DNA of 64,000 bases from Calditrichota bacterium. Its GTDB lineage: Bacteria; Calditrichota; Calditrichia; Calditrichales; J004. The position numbers were made by a program, and so were the translations under genes. Location: positions 1,178,001-1,242,000 of the forward strand of contig JABFGF010000001.1 in assembly GCA_013112635.1 (NCBI GenBank), read 5' to 3'. How positions within the stretch are numbered: the first letter of the stretch is position 1; every line of letters begins with the position of its first letter. The notes under the pieces are model-generated. The model had not been told where the DNA came from. It saw nothing but the letters and a program-made list of their open reading frames with translations, and made no database searches. Of this stretch, positions 8,376 to 17,143 are shown in pieces.

Positions 8376-10112
8376 TTAATTACTATAAACGGGTGTTTCG
8401 TCTTTGCTGCTATCTTTGGAAAAGAATTTAATAACAGATTCGAATACAACCCATATTACAATGAAAATAACAACTATATTTATTATTTGTAACAAAACCG
8501 ATTTAGATGTGAAACTTACCTGATTCATAATACTTGCCCACAGAGTCATAATGCTCATAAAAAGAGCCGGTAAACCACCAATCAGCCATATCCAACCACC
8601 TTTTTTACGCAGATAAACTGTTACAACAACCAATGCAAGTGCGCCAAGTGTTTGATTAACTGCCCCAAACAATGGCCACAATGCCAAAGCTCCTTTTCCA
8701 TCTGCACCGGAGGCAAATGCTAACATTGCTGCCGAGACAACAACAAATCCAGTTGCAACAAATCGATTGCGTAAAATATCTACTTTTAAATCTGTGCCCA
8801 GTTCAGCAACGACATAGCGCTGAATTCGGGTTGCGGTATCAAGTGTTGTTCCGGCAAAGGAAGCAACAAACAGGCCCATCAAAACAACTGCAATACCTTT
8901 TGAAAGTCCGGTCATGGCAATCATATTTGCAGCCCCATCAACAAAAGCTGCAATTTTTGATCCTAAACCTGCTGCAGCTGTCCATGAAGCATAGTGTGCA
9001 TTCCAGGCTGAGACACCAAGTAAAGTTTCACCGGAAGAATTAACATAGCCCATACCAATTCCAGCGGTAACCGCAATTATAACCAATGTTGCCAATCCGC
9101 CTTCCACAAGCATTGAACCATAACCCACAAATAGAGCATCCTTTTCGTTTCGTAACTGTTTTGCCGTTGTGCCTGAACAAACAAGACAGTGAAATCCTGA
9201 TATTGCTCCGCAAGCTATTGTGATAAACAAAAATGGCCACATTGGCGGTGCTGCTTCAGGATTTAATTGTACCGCAGGCGCAACAATTTCCAGGTTGCCC
9301 CAAATTAAAGAAGCTGTAATTCCTAAAACAAGCAATATCATTGTAGTTAAAAGTTGATAAGCGTTTATAAAATCTCTTGGTTGAAGTAAAGTGGTAACTG
9401 GCAAAACAGATGCAAAGTATGCATAAATCAATAAAATAATTGTCCAAATACCTGTTGCAGGAATCCCAAACAATTCCGGCATTTGAAACGGGAAAAGATA
9501 TCCTATCCAAACAAAAAGATATAAAGCGATCAATGCTCCAATCGACCACAATGTTATATTTTTACCGCGTTTGTATATTAAATGCCCAAGGCCAATGGCA
9601 ATTGGTATTTGCAGCCAAACCGGCCAAACTGATGAAGGATACATATTAAAAATGACGGCAATTACCAATCCGAAAATTGCGATAACGATCCAAAGTGCAA
9701 GAAACACAAGAATAAAAAAGAAAACACGGGTACGGGAATTTATATATTTTGCAGTCACTTCAGAAATTGATTTGCCCTGATTACGCAAGGAAATAACAAG
9801 TGAGCCAAAATCATGAACTGCACCCATTACAGCGGAGCCAAGAAAAACCCAGAGTAAGGCCGGAACCCAACCCCAGATAACTGCTATTGCCGGTCCAACG
9901 ATTGGGCCGGTGCCAGCGATAGATGTAAAATGATGTCCGAAAATAATTTCTTTTTTTGTGGGAACGAAATCTATTCCATCTTCAAATTGAACAGCCGGTG
10001 TTATTGTTTTTTCATTTAGTTCAAAAATTTTCTGCCCCAGAAATCGCCCATAAAAACGATACATGAGCTTATAACCAAAAAATACGGTGATCACAAGGAA
10101 TAATATTTCCAT
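8376..10112 (-). CDS. cstA: CstA-family carbon starvation / peptide-pyruvate transporter
   Basis: 578 residues with more than a dozen membrane segments. Family hallmarks are HHFTSIAGTGPIVGPAIAV near 60-80, VHDFGS near 105, FHCLVCSGTTAKQ in the middle and TTLDTATRIQRY late. I place the start at 10112 (MEILFLVIT) because it has an AAGG site and begins at the first membrane helix; the frame extends 24 codons further without support. CstA proteins take up peptides or pyruvate during carbon limitation. It is shorter than the Escherichia coli protein (about 700). It is followed closely by a histidine-kinase gene, recalling BtsS/BtsR control of related transporters, though those use LytTR regulators. 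Confidence 0.9.
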   Translation of the reverse strand: MEILFLVITVFFGYKLMYRFYGRFLGQKIFELNEKTITPAVQFEDGIDFVPTKKEIIFGHHFTSIAGTGPIVGPAIAVIWGWVPALLWVFLGSAVMGAVHDFGSLVISLRNQGKSISEVTAKYINSRTRVFFFILVFLALWIVIAIFGLVIAVIFNMYPSSVWPVWLQIPIAIGLGHLIYKRGKNITLWSIGALIALYLFVWIGYLFPFQMPELFGIPATGIWTIILLIYAYFASVLPVTTLLQPRDFINAYQLLTTMILLVLGITASLIWGNLEIVAPAVQLNPEAAPPMWPFLFITIACGAISGFHCLVCSGTTAKQLRNEKDALFVGYGSMLVEGGLATLVIIAVTAGIGMGYVNSSGETLLGVSAWNAHYASWTAAAGLGSKIAAFVDGAANMIAMTGLSKGIAVVLMGLFVASFAGTTLDTATRIQRYVVAELGTDLKVDILRNRFVATGFVVVSAAMLAFASGADGKGALALWPLFGAVNQTLGALALVVVTVYLRKKGGWIWLIGGLPALFMSIMTLWASIMNQVSFTSKSVLLQIINIVVIFIVIWVVFESVIKFFSKDSSKDETPVYSN

Positions 10113-10233
10113 AAAAAACCTTATTGGGAATTGTAACTGAGCGGAGCGAAATATTAACGATTCCAAAGTAAAAGCGCAAGTCACTGGAAATATGCAACCT
10201 TTTTTACAGTTGATTTAGAGCACGTTAAAAAAA

Positions 10234-10276
10234 GCTCCTCTATTATATTTTGTCTTTTCCAAATTGAAAAAGGAGC
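10234..10276 (+). promoter_or_regulatory. possible Shine-Dalgarno-sequestering hairpin
   Basis: GCTCCT (10234-10239) is an exact complement of AGGAGC (10271-10276), which is the ribosome site of the gene starting at 10281. A 6-bp stem would hide it. The stem is short with a 31-base loop, so the idea is tentative. Confidence 0.25.
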
Positions 10277-10280
10277 CCCA

Positions 10281-11192
10281 ATGAACTACCTACGTTCTGT
10301 AGTACTTTTGTTTGTTGTATTATCAATTTCAAGTTTTGCACAAAACTATGCTCCGGCAATGGATTATAGTGCCATGTTAAATGTCCGGTTTTATGAGAAT
10401 AGCGGTGGTTTTATGTTAGAAACTATCCCAATGTTTTTTCCTCCACAAGGCATGAATAAGGTTGAGTTTGAAATTGCAACCAGCAATGGACAAAGCAAAC
10501 TAAAGACCGGAATTTATGTAAATAAATGGCAGCAATTTCCCATTGTTGATGGTGTAAGACCACAAGGAACCGGAATAATCCATCTAAAACAAACGGGAGA
10601 TTTTGTCTTGCGAGTTAAAGTTTCCGGAAAAGAGATTACCCGGATTCCATTTAAAATGTCTGTACAAAGCAGTGGCGATCCATTTAATCCGCAATCAACT
10701 TATACAAAAGAAGGGCCATGGAATAAACTGGGATATTTTTCTGTAAACCCTAACCGGCCAGATGATGCAATTAGTTTTAACTGGTGGACACGAATTGGAG
10801 AAATGCCGGGTGCAAAAGGTGGTAAAATGACTGTGCACATATTAAAATCCGGCAAAGAGATTGCCGAAAGTAAAGCCTTCTATATCAGTAAAAAAAGCTG
10901 GCAATCATGCAGCAAACCGCTAAGACAAAGCGGGACGAGTTATAGAAACTTTTTTACTTTGGCCAACCTTACCCAAACAGATGGATCATATGAGATTATT
11001 CTGAAGGCTGGCGATAAAGTTGTGAGAAAATATACAGCAAATGTTGCAGGAGGAAAGCTTCAACAACATCCACGCAGTGCGATGGACTATTCGCCTCATG
11101 CGGATTATATCACGCCGAAAATAATCGACAGGTCATCCGGAACGGCATCTAATTATCAAATGTTTGATGCATATTGGGTGGATGCAAAATAA
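10281..11192 (+). CDS. secreted protein of unknown function
   Basis: 303 residues after a strong AAAAAGGAG ribosome site. Residues 1-20 (ending SISSFAQ) form a signal peptide. The mature part is predicted beta-rich, with two repeated-looking halves that mention KSGKEI/VSGKEI and a conserved-looking aromatic patch ISFNWWTRIGE. No catalytic motif or membrane segment is visible. It is divergent from cstA (168 bases apart), so the two may share a control region. I do not recognise the family; a periplasmic or outer-membrane-associated role is inferred only from the signal peptide. Confidence 0.75.
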   Translation: MNYLRSVVLLFVVLSISSFAQNYAPAMDYSAMLNVRFYENSGGFMLETIPMFFPPQGMNKVEFEIATSNGQSKLKTGIYVNKWQQFPIVDGVRPQGTGIIHLKQTGDFVLRVKVSGKEITRIPFKMSVQSSGDPFNPQSTYTKEGPWNKLGYFSVNPNRPDDAISFNWWTRIGEMPGAKGGKMTVHILKSGKEIAESKAFYISKKSWQSCSKPLRQSGTSYRNFFTLANLTQTDGSYEIILKAGDKVVRKYTANVAGGKLQQHPRSAMDYSPHADYITPKIIDRSSGTASNYQMFDAYWVDAK

Positions 11193-11213
11193 CATTGTAG
11201 AACCGAAAAAAAC

Positions 11214-11248
11214 AAGCACAGTGGCTGCCATCATTAATCACTGTGCTT
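11214..11248 (-). terminator. intrinsic terminator between convergent genes
   Basis: A 10-bp perfect stem AAGCACAGTG/CACTGTGCTT (11214-11223 and 11239-11248). Read on the minus strand it is followed by a run of seven T, so it mainly ends the glycosidase-like gene (stop at 11256). It may also stop plus-strand transcripts. Confidence 0.85.
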
Positions 11249-11255
11249 ATTAAAT

Positions 11256-12782
11256 TTATTGTGTGTTTTTTATCTGAACCAGTTCCGGTTCACCTACATT
11301 GCCAAGCCTATCTACAGCACAAACAGCAATCTGGTTTACAACATTTATATCTTCCCCTTTTTCATTTTTCTCTAAAATAGCCATTTCAAAATTTTGTTGA
11401 CCTTTATTAAGGATAAACATTTCCCACTTATCATCCTTTTGTACGTAAACCACCCAACGAAAAACATTTTTTTCATCAGGATGGGTCCAGTCAATTTGTA
11501 ATAAGTCTGTTTGCACCCGGTGATTTATTCCGGGTTTTTGTGGTGCTGTTTCCCCAAGCCAAGGCGATGGTGGAACAAGTGCCTGGTTTTTATATGGTCC
11601 ATTTTTTAAAGCTTTATTGAGCCCTAAAGTATCATTCAAAAAGGCTTTCATACTAAAGTGGACGTGTCCCGGGCTTTCCTGCATAAACCCTCGTGAAATC
11701 ATTATCTGGCTAAGATTTTCGTACACGCCTTGTTTATTTTTTACTTTGCTTGTATACATTCCCGGCCAGATATTTCGGTCCTTTTTATTTTCATTTACCC
11801 ACCAGCCAAGTAGTACCGGGAAGCTTTGCGGGATTTGATTTATCGGCCAATAAAGTTGAGGCGTCCAATAATCAATCCAACCTTCATTTAGCCATAAACG
11901 TGCATCAGCATAGAGCATATCATATTGATCAAACCCTTTAATGGATGGTGGATTTCCCGGTCGCCAGATCCCGAAAGGGCTTATCCCAAATTTGACATGT
12001 ATTTTTTCTTTTTTGATTGCATTATAAAGGCGCTTAATAAAAATGTTTACGTTATCCCTGCGCCAATCTTTTCGGTTTAAGGAACCCCCATTATAAGTAT
12101 AAGCCTGCCAGGATTTATCATCAGGAAAACTACCATCACCATAAGGATAAAAATAGTCATCAAAATGAATGCCGTCTACATCATACCGCTTTACTACATC
12201 CATTACCACATCAAAAGAATAATCTTGCGTTTCCTGAATGCTCGGATCTAGCCAATGATATCCACCTTCTACCTGACGCACCAAATGAGGGCGGGTTTTA
12301 ACTACTGAATGTTTGCTAATTTCTGCACCTTGCGGATGATGCGCACGATATGGATTAAACCAGGCATGCAGCTCAATCCCACGGCTATGTGCTTCTTCAA
12401 TCCAGAATTCAAGCGGATCATAATAAGGAGATGGTTTTGTGCCCTGCTCACCGGTTAAATAATATGACCACGGTTCAAGAGGACTTGCATATAATGCATC
12501 ACACTGCGGCCTTACCTGCAAAACTACCGCATTCATATTTAATGCAGAAAGAGTATCCAGAATGGCAATTGCTTCTTTTTTTTGTTGCTCTGTTGAAAGC
12601 CCTGGTTTGGTTGGCCAGTCGATGTTTGCAACAGTTGCAACCCAGGCTGCACGAAATTCTTGCATAACAGGAGGCAGCTCAACTTTTTTTGAAATTTGCC
12701 TTTTAATTGTTTGCTTAGTTGTAACACATGTAGAAATGAGCAATAGGGAGAACAAAAAGAATCCAATCAATAGTCGTTTCAT
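11256..12782 (-). CDS. GHL10-family glycoside-hydrolase-like lipoprotein (DUF187 / YngK type)
   Basis: 508 residues from ATG 12782, chosen because AGGA lies nine bases before it; the ATG three codons earlier sits directly on that site. An N-terminal hydrophobic segment ends in LLLISTC, a loose lipobox. The barrel begins EFRAAWVATVANIDWP, a hallmark of GHL10, with NAVVLQVRPQCDALY, LHAWFNPYRAH, GIHFDDYFYPYG and FGISPFGIWR. The acidic FDD is a candidate catalytic pair. A C-terminal fibronectin-like segment follows (WLGETAPQKPGIN onward). Such proteins are predicted cell-surface glycosidases; the substrate is unknown. It is divergent from the polymerase gene at 13076. Confidence 0.88.
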   Translation of the reverse strand: MKRLLIGFFLFSLLLISTCVTTKQTIKRQISKKVELPPVMQEFRAAWVATVANIDWPTKPGLSTEQQKKEAIAILDTLSALNMNAVVLQVRPQCDALYASPLEPWSYYLTGEQGTKPSPYYDPLEFWIEEAHSRGIELHAWFNPYRAHHPQGAEISKHSVVKTRPHLVRQVEGGYHWLDPSIQETQDYSFDVVMDVVKRYDVDGIHFDDYFYPYGDGSFPDDKSWQAYTYNGGSLNRKDWRRDNVNIFIKRLYNAIKKEKIHVKFGISPFGIWRPGNPPSIKGFDQYDMLYADARLWLNEGWIDYWTPQLYWPINQIPQSFPVLLGWWVNENKKDRNIWPGMYTSKVKNKQGVYENLSQIMISRGFMQESPGHVHFSMKAFLNDTLGLNKALKNGPYKNQALVPPSPWLGETAPQKPGINHRVQTDLLQIDWTHPDEKNVFRWVVYVQKDDKWEMFILNKGQQNFEMAILEKNEKGEDINVVNQIAVCAVDRLGNVGEPELVQIKNTQ

Positions 12783-12991
12783 AATATCCATTCCTGATTA
12801 TTTGTTGTGCACATTAATTTTAAATCTACAAAACAGAGCAAACAAAATCCTGCCAAAATACAATCTTAAAAAAGAATCTTTGTCTTTTAAACTACATCAA
12901 TATTTTTAAAAATAGTTTGCCCCGCTAAAACCTTTTTCGTATTTTGGTGTACGATTGTTTACTTACAACTCAAAAAAATAACAATATAACC

Positions 12992-13048
12992 GGCATTACT
13001 TTTTTACGCTTTGTACCCACATCTTGCAAACACGAAAAAAGTAAAGCC
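12992..13048. promoter_or_regulatory. long inverted repeat upstream of the polymerase gene
   Basis: GGC-A-TTACTTTTTT (12992-13005) is matched by AAAAAAGTAA-A-GCC (13035-13048): 13 of 14 positions pair, with a 29-base loop. It ends 27 bases before the start codon at 13076. No T-run follows. It may be an operator or leader hairpin; it does not look like a LexA box. Confidence 0.4.
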
Positions 13049-13075
13049 ATGAATTAAGAGAAGGTTAAACAGAAT

Positions 13076-16000
13076 ATGTCTTTCACTCATTTACACACAC
13101 ACAGTTATTACAGCCTTCTCGATGCCGTGGCCTCTCCTGAAGAGCTGATTATCGCTGCAAAAAAACATGGAATGCGGGCCCTGGCTTTAACCGATTCCAA
13201 TGCTTTGTACGGTGCGGTTGAATTTTACCGCCTGGCTAAGGAATACAATATAAAGCCCATCATCGGTTCCGAGCTCACATTGATTGACCAAAGCCGGCTT
13301 ATAGTGCTGGTTAAAAATGACAGCGGCTACCGTAATTTGTGCACACTAATTTCCACCGGTCAGTTTCAAGGCGGGCATCTGAAATTTAAGCTTTCCCTGA
13401 AAGATGTTTTCAAAAATAAAGACGGACTTATAGTCCTCTCCGGTGGACAAAAGGGATGGGTTAACCGTTTGCTGGCCAAACGTGATCTTGACGGTGCGGC
13501 ACAATATGTTCGCCGAATGCAGGAAATTTTTGGCAACGATTTTTACCTGGAGTTACAACACTTTGATCCCAATGACACATTAATAAATTTACGTTTACGC
13601 GATTTGGCCGCTGAAAACCGCATTCCCTTAGTGGCCACTAACAATGTGCATTTTACATCTATTAAAGATTGGAGCCTGCGCCGCACCTTGCATGCGATTG
13701 ACGCCAACACCGTTTTGGAAAAGGTGGAAACAGCAGGAAGCTCTGAGCAGTATTTGAAATCTACCATGCAAATGAAAGAGCTTTTCAGCAGTTTTAAATC
13801 TGCCATAAGCAATACACAACGTATCACCGGGAATTGTAATTTTGAATTTAAATTGGGTTCCCCCATTTTTCCATCGATAGATTTACCAGAGCAAGAAAGC
13901 AGCTTTTCCTGGCTGTGGAAAAAAAGTTTTGAAGGCGCTACAAATCGCTATAAACCGCTTACCCGTGAAGTAACTGCCCGTCTTCAATATGAGCTCAACA
14001 TTATCCACGAATTAGGTTTTGCGGAATACTTTCTAATCGTAAAAGATATTGTTGATTACTGCCACAATGAACATATTCCCTGCGTTGGGCGTGGCTCGGC
14101 TGCCGACAGCCTTGTCTCCTATGTCCTGGAAATTACACAGGTCGATCCGATTAGACATAATCTGTATTTTGAGCGTTTTCTCAATCCCGAACGTACCGAC
14201 CCGCCGGATATTGATTTGGACCTATGCTGGAAAAACAGGGATAAAGTTATTGAATATGTGTACAAAAAATACGGGCGCGACCGCACAGCCATGATTTGCA
14301 CCTTCAATACTCTGCAAAGCCGTTCGGCCATCCGTGATGTGGCCAAAACATATGGTTTGCCCGAAGATGAAATTGGCAAAGTTACAAAACACCTGCCCCA
14401 CCGCCCCATCGAAGAAATTGAAGAAGCCGTAAATACATTGCCCGAGCTTCGCGAACTTCGTCATAACCTTTCACTTTACGAAGAAATAATGCGTATTGCT
14501 GCCCGCATTTCCGATTTTCCCCGTCACCTTTCCATTCATCCCGGCGGGGTAATTATTGCACCCAACAAACTTACCCATCACACACCGCTGGAAATCGCCG
14601 GCAAAGGAATCGTGATTGCCCAGTACGATATGTATTCCATAGAAAAACTCGGGCTGGTAAAAATGGATCTGCTTGGTGTGCGTTCCCTTAGCATTATCAC
14701 CGATTGCATCCGTATGGTTAATGGCGATGCAAAGAAACACACAGGGCGTTCATTTTCCGGTAAAGGCGTACCCGATTTTTTTTTCAAAAACAGTGCTTCC
14801 CTCTCACCATTGGATTTGCGAACTATTCCTGAAAATGATCCGGCCATAACCAACTTTATCCGAAGCGGGCTTACCCTTGGCTGTTTCCAACTCGAAAGCC
14901 CGGCAATGCGTGGCCTTATAAAAAAAATGCTAATAGAAAATGTGGATGATGTAATTGTGGCGGTTGCCCTAATCCGGCCCGGTGCTTCGGGCAGTGGTGG
15001 CGGCATGAAAGAAGTATACATTAAACGGCGTGCCGGCCTGGAACAAACCGAATACCTGCATCCCTCTTTAGAACCCGCTTTGGGCGATACATATGGCGTA
15101 ACCATTTACCAGGAACAGGTGCTGCAAATTGCGCATCATGTGGCCGGATTAAGCTACGCCAAAGGTGACAGCCTGCGCCGCGCCATGAGCAAATCGCGTA
15201 AGAAAAAAGAGTTTTTGGCAGTTCATCAGGATTTTGTGAAAGGGGCCATAAAAAAAGGCCTCGCCGAAAAAGATGCGGAAAAGCTTTGGCAATATCTTGC
15301 ACAATTTACCGGATATGGATTTAATAAGGCACATTCGGCTACCTATGGCACCATTGCTTATCAGGCCGCTTTTCTCAAATATTATTTTCCGGTAGAATAT
15401 ATGTGCGCCGTTCTAAATAATCATGGCGGGTTTTATTCCAAAGCCGCTTACATCGAAGAAGCCCGGAGGATGAAAATTCGTATCCTGCCACCTGATGTAA
15501 ATTATTCAGTTAAAGATTTTACAGCTGAAGACGGCACCATTCGTACCGGGCTTTCGCCTGTTCTTGAACTGAGCGAACGTACTATTGAAGCCATAATTAA
15601 AGAGCGCAGCACATTAGGTTTTACAGATTTATATGATTTTATCCGCCGTACACGTATCGGTGAAAGAGAATTGGAGCACCTGATTAAAGCCGGTGCCCTC
15701 ACCTCAATCCACCCAAGTGCCCCCCAACTAATGCTGTTAAAAAAGTTATTTTTTAAAAACAACAAAAAAGCCGAGATAGCAAAATATGTTGCCGGAAAAA
15801 GCTATCTTGATCCATTTAATATGTACCAGAAGATTTTGAATGAACTTGAAATACTCGATTTTGCAGCCAGTGATCATCCCCTGTATCTCTTTGAAGAGCG
15901 CATCGCTTGTGAAAATATTGTAGCCTCCAACCAACTCGACAAACACCTGAATAAACGAATTCGTGTTTGTGGCTGGCTTGTCACATCACGCCGGGTTGCA

Positions 16001-16270
16001 ACCCGCTCACGCAATTATATGAAATTCCTTACCCTTGAAGACCGTTTTGGATTGTGCGAAGTAGTGCTTTTCCCGAATGTGTATGAGCAACACGGGCATA
16101 TAGTACGTACACATGGGCCATACATCGTAACAGGAATGATCCAATCACGCCTACCCGGTGAAGCAAATATAATAGCAGAAAAAGTAGAACTAATAAAGAT
16201 GAATAAAGGCGAAATCGAAGATTTATTGATGAGAGATACCACTAATGACGAAACTGTTGAATGCATATAA
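13076..16270 (+). CDS. dnaE: DNA polymerase III alpha-type polymerase (DnaE2/ImuC-like length)
   Basis: 1,064 residues. The N-terminal PHP domain has HLHTHSYYSLLDA at 5-17 and ALTDSNALYG. The C-family polymerase core has GRGSAADSLVSY and the catalytic PDIDLD (Asp 378, 380 and 382), then FPRHLSIHPGGVI, FQLESPAMRGL, ALIRPGASGSGGG and GYGFNKAHSATYG. A helix-hairpin-helix follows, then an OB domain (RIRVCGWLVTSRR). The length fits error-prone DnaE2/ImuC better than replicative DnaE (about 1,150). No imuA or imuB lies beside it. The coding DNA is clearly richer in G+C than its neighbours, which hints at transfer or strong expression. Whether it is the main or an accessory polymerase cannot be decided from this window. 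Confidence 0.9.
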   Translation: MSFTHLHTHSYYSLLDAVASPEELIIAAKKHGMRALALTDSNALYGAVEFYRLAKEYNIKPIIGSELTLIDQSRLIVLVKNDSGYRNLCTLISTGQFQGGHLKFKLSLKDVFKNKDGLIVLSGGQKGWVNRLLAKRDLDGAAQYVRRMQEIFGNDFYLELQHFDPNDTLINLRLRDLAAENRIPLVATNNVHFTSIKDWSLRRTLHAIDANTVLEKVETAGSSEQYLKSTMQMKELFSSFKSAISNTQRITGNCNFEFKLGSPIFPSIDLPEQESSFSWLWKKSFEGATNRYKPLTREVTARLQYELNIIHELGFAEYFLIVKDIVDYCHNEHIPCVGRGSAADSLVSYVLEITQVDPIRHNLYFERFLNPERTDPPDIDLDLCWKNRDKVIEYVYKKYGRDRTAMICTFNTLQSRSAIRDVAKTYGLPEDEIGKVTKHLPHRPIEEIEEAVNTLPELRELRHNLSLYEEIMRIAARISDFPRHLSIHPGGVIIAPNKLTHHTPLEIAGKGIVIAQYDMYSIEKLGLVKMDLLGVRSLSIITDCIRMVNGDAKKHTGRSFSGKGVPDFFFKNSASLSPLDLRTIPENDPAITNFIRSGLTLGCFQLESPAMRGLIKKMLIENVDDVIVAVALIRPGASGSGGGMKEVYIKRRAGLEQTEYLHPSLEPALGDTYGVTIYQEQVLQIAHHVAGLSYAKGDSLRRAMSKSRKKKEFLAVHQDFVKGAIKKGLAEKDAEKLWQYLAQFTGYGFNKAHSATYGTIAYQAAFLKYYFPVEYMCAVLNNHGGFYSKAAYIEEARRMKIRILPPDVNYSVKDFTAEDGTIRTGLSPVLELSERTIEAIIKERSTLGFTDLYDFIRRTRIGERELEHLIKAGALTSIHPSAPQLMLLKKLFFKNNKKAEIAKYVAGKSYLDPFNMYQKILNELEILDFAASDHPLYLFEERIACENIVASNQLDKHLNKRIRVCGWLVTSRRVATRSRNYMKFLTLEDRFGLCEVVLFPNVYEQHGHIVRTHGPYIVTGMIQSRLPGEANIIAEKVELIKMNKGEIEDLLMRDTTNDETVECI

Positions 16271-16288
16271 CTGAATTCGCAAAGTTAA

Positions 16289-16392
16289 ATAACCTTTTTA
16301 GTTATTTTTAATTTATTATAACATTTATGGTTATATATTTGTTTTTATAACTTTTTTAGTTATATTGCCAGAAGAATAACTTTTTGGGTTAT
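16289..16392. promoter_or_regulatory. four-site operator array, ATAAC-N7-GTTAT every 29 bp
   Basis: Four 17-bp palindromes ATAAC-N7-GTTAT start at 16289, 16318, 16347 and 16376. Each has perfect arms, and each is exactly 29 bp from the next. The 12-bp spacers share no sequence. The last site ends three bases before the ATG at 16396 of the SatD-like gene and would cover its ribosome-binding region. The first begins 19 bases after the polymerase stop codon. The most likely reader is the helix-turn-helix of the SatD-like protein itself, giving autorepression. Confidence 0.8.
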
Positions 16393-16395
16393 GTT

Positions 16396-17139
16396 ATGCA
16401 AAACAAAAGATACCTGGTAATTATCGGGGATATAGTTAAATCGCGGGAAATAATAGATCGAGAAAAAATCCAATCTATTTTTCACGAAAAAATAACACCC
16501 GGAGCAAATTTAGCTTTATCAGAAATGATAAATTTTGATGACAATATAGTTTCAAGTTTTACAGTAACCATTGGTGATGAATTCCAGGGGGTGCTCAAGT
16601 CTGCAACCAGGTTATTCAAATTTCTATACGAGTTTGAATATAATATTAAACATGCAACTACAGAAAATATAGACTTCAGATATGGATTAGGAGTAGGGGA
16701 AATTACAACAAAGATAAATAAAAATGCCGCGATTGGAATGGATGGACCGGCATTTTATAATGCCAGAAAAAGCATTGAAATAGCCAGGGCCAACAATTTA
16801 AAGAATTCTTTTAAAAGTGATTCCGGAAACGATGATTATATTAATATTCTTTTGCGCTGGTTAAGCTTAGAAAATAAAAAATGGAGTTTTCAAAAGTTTC
16901 AGGTTATCCATCTAAAAAAAGATGGATGGACACAAAAGCAGATTGCAGAGAGATTAAATATTTCTCAACCAGCTGTCTCAAAAGTTTTAAAAACAACCCC
17001 AGTACAACTTACAGAACAAACAGAACAACTTATAGAAGACCAAATCAATTCTCTATTAAAAGAAAAACAAGCCGTTACCTATTCCATGGTAGCAGAACCA
17101 AATTACAAATACAATTCAAAGCCACGTAAAAACAGGTAA
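16396..17139 (+). CDS. SatD-family protein with C-terminal helix-turn-helix
   Basis: 247 residues from ATG 16396 (a TTG four codons earlier lies inside the last palindrome). Residues about 5-130 match the SatD family: LVIIGDIVKSR near the start, then TVTIGDEFQGVLKS and FRYGLGVGEI. The C-terminal part has a clear helix-turn-helix, GWTQKQIAERLNISQPAVSK, followed by a Gln/Glu/Lys-rich tail. SatD was named from a streptococcal secretion and acid-tolerance locus, and its biochemical role is not settled. The operator array directly upstream suggests it regulates its own operon. The next gene starts four bases after its stop and encodes a membrane protein. Confidence 0.75.
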   Translation: MQNKRYLVIIGDIVKSREIIDREKIQSIFHEKITPGANLALSEMINFDDNIVSSFTVTIGDEFQGVLKSATRLFKFLYEFEYNIKHATTENIDFRYGLGVGEITTKINKNAAIGMDGPAFYNARKSIEIARANNLKNSFKSDSGNDDYINILLRWLSLENKKWSFQKFQVIHLKKDGWTQKQIAERLNISQPAVSKVLKTTPVQLTEQTEQLIEDQINSLLKEKQAVTYSMVAEPNYKYNSKPRKNR

Positions 17140-17143
17140 AGAA

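Noticed and set aside
8672-9649. Reading frames of 66-123 codons on both strands inside cstA
   Set aside because: They lie wholly inside the well-supported CstA frame and have no domain, ribosome site or neighbour support.
16289-16392. CRISPR array (29-bp period)
   Set aside because: The conserved part is only five-base arms of a palindrome with 12-bp spacers, there are four units, and no cas gene is nearby. An operator array fits.
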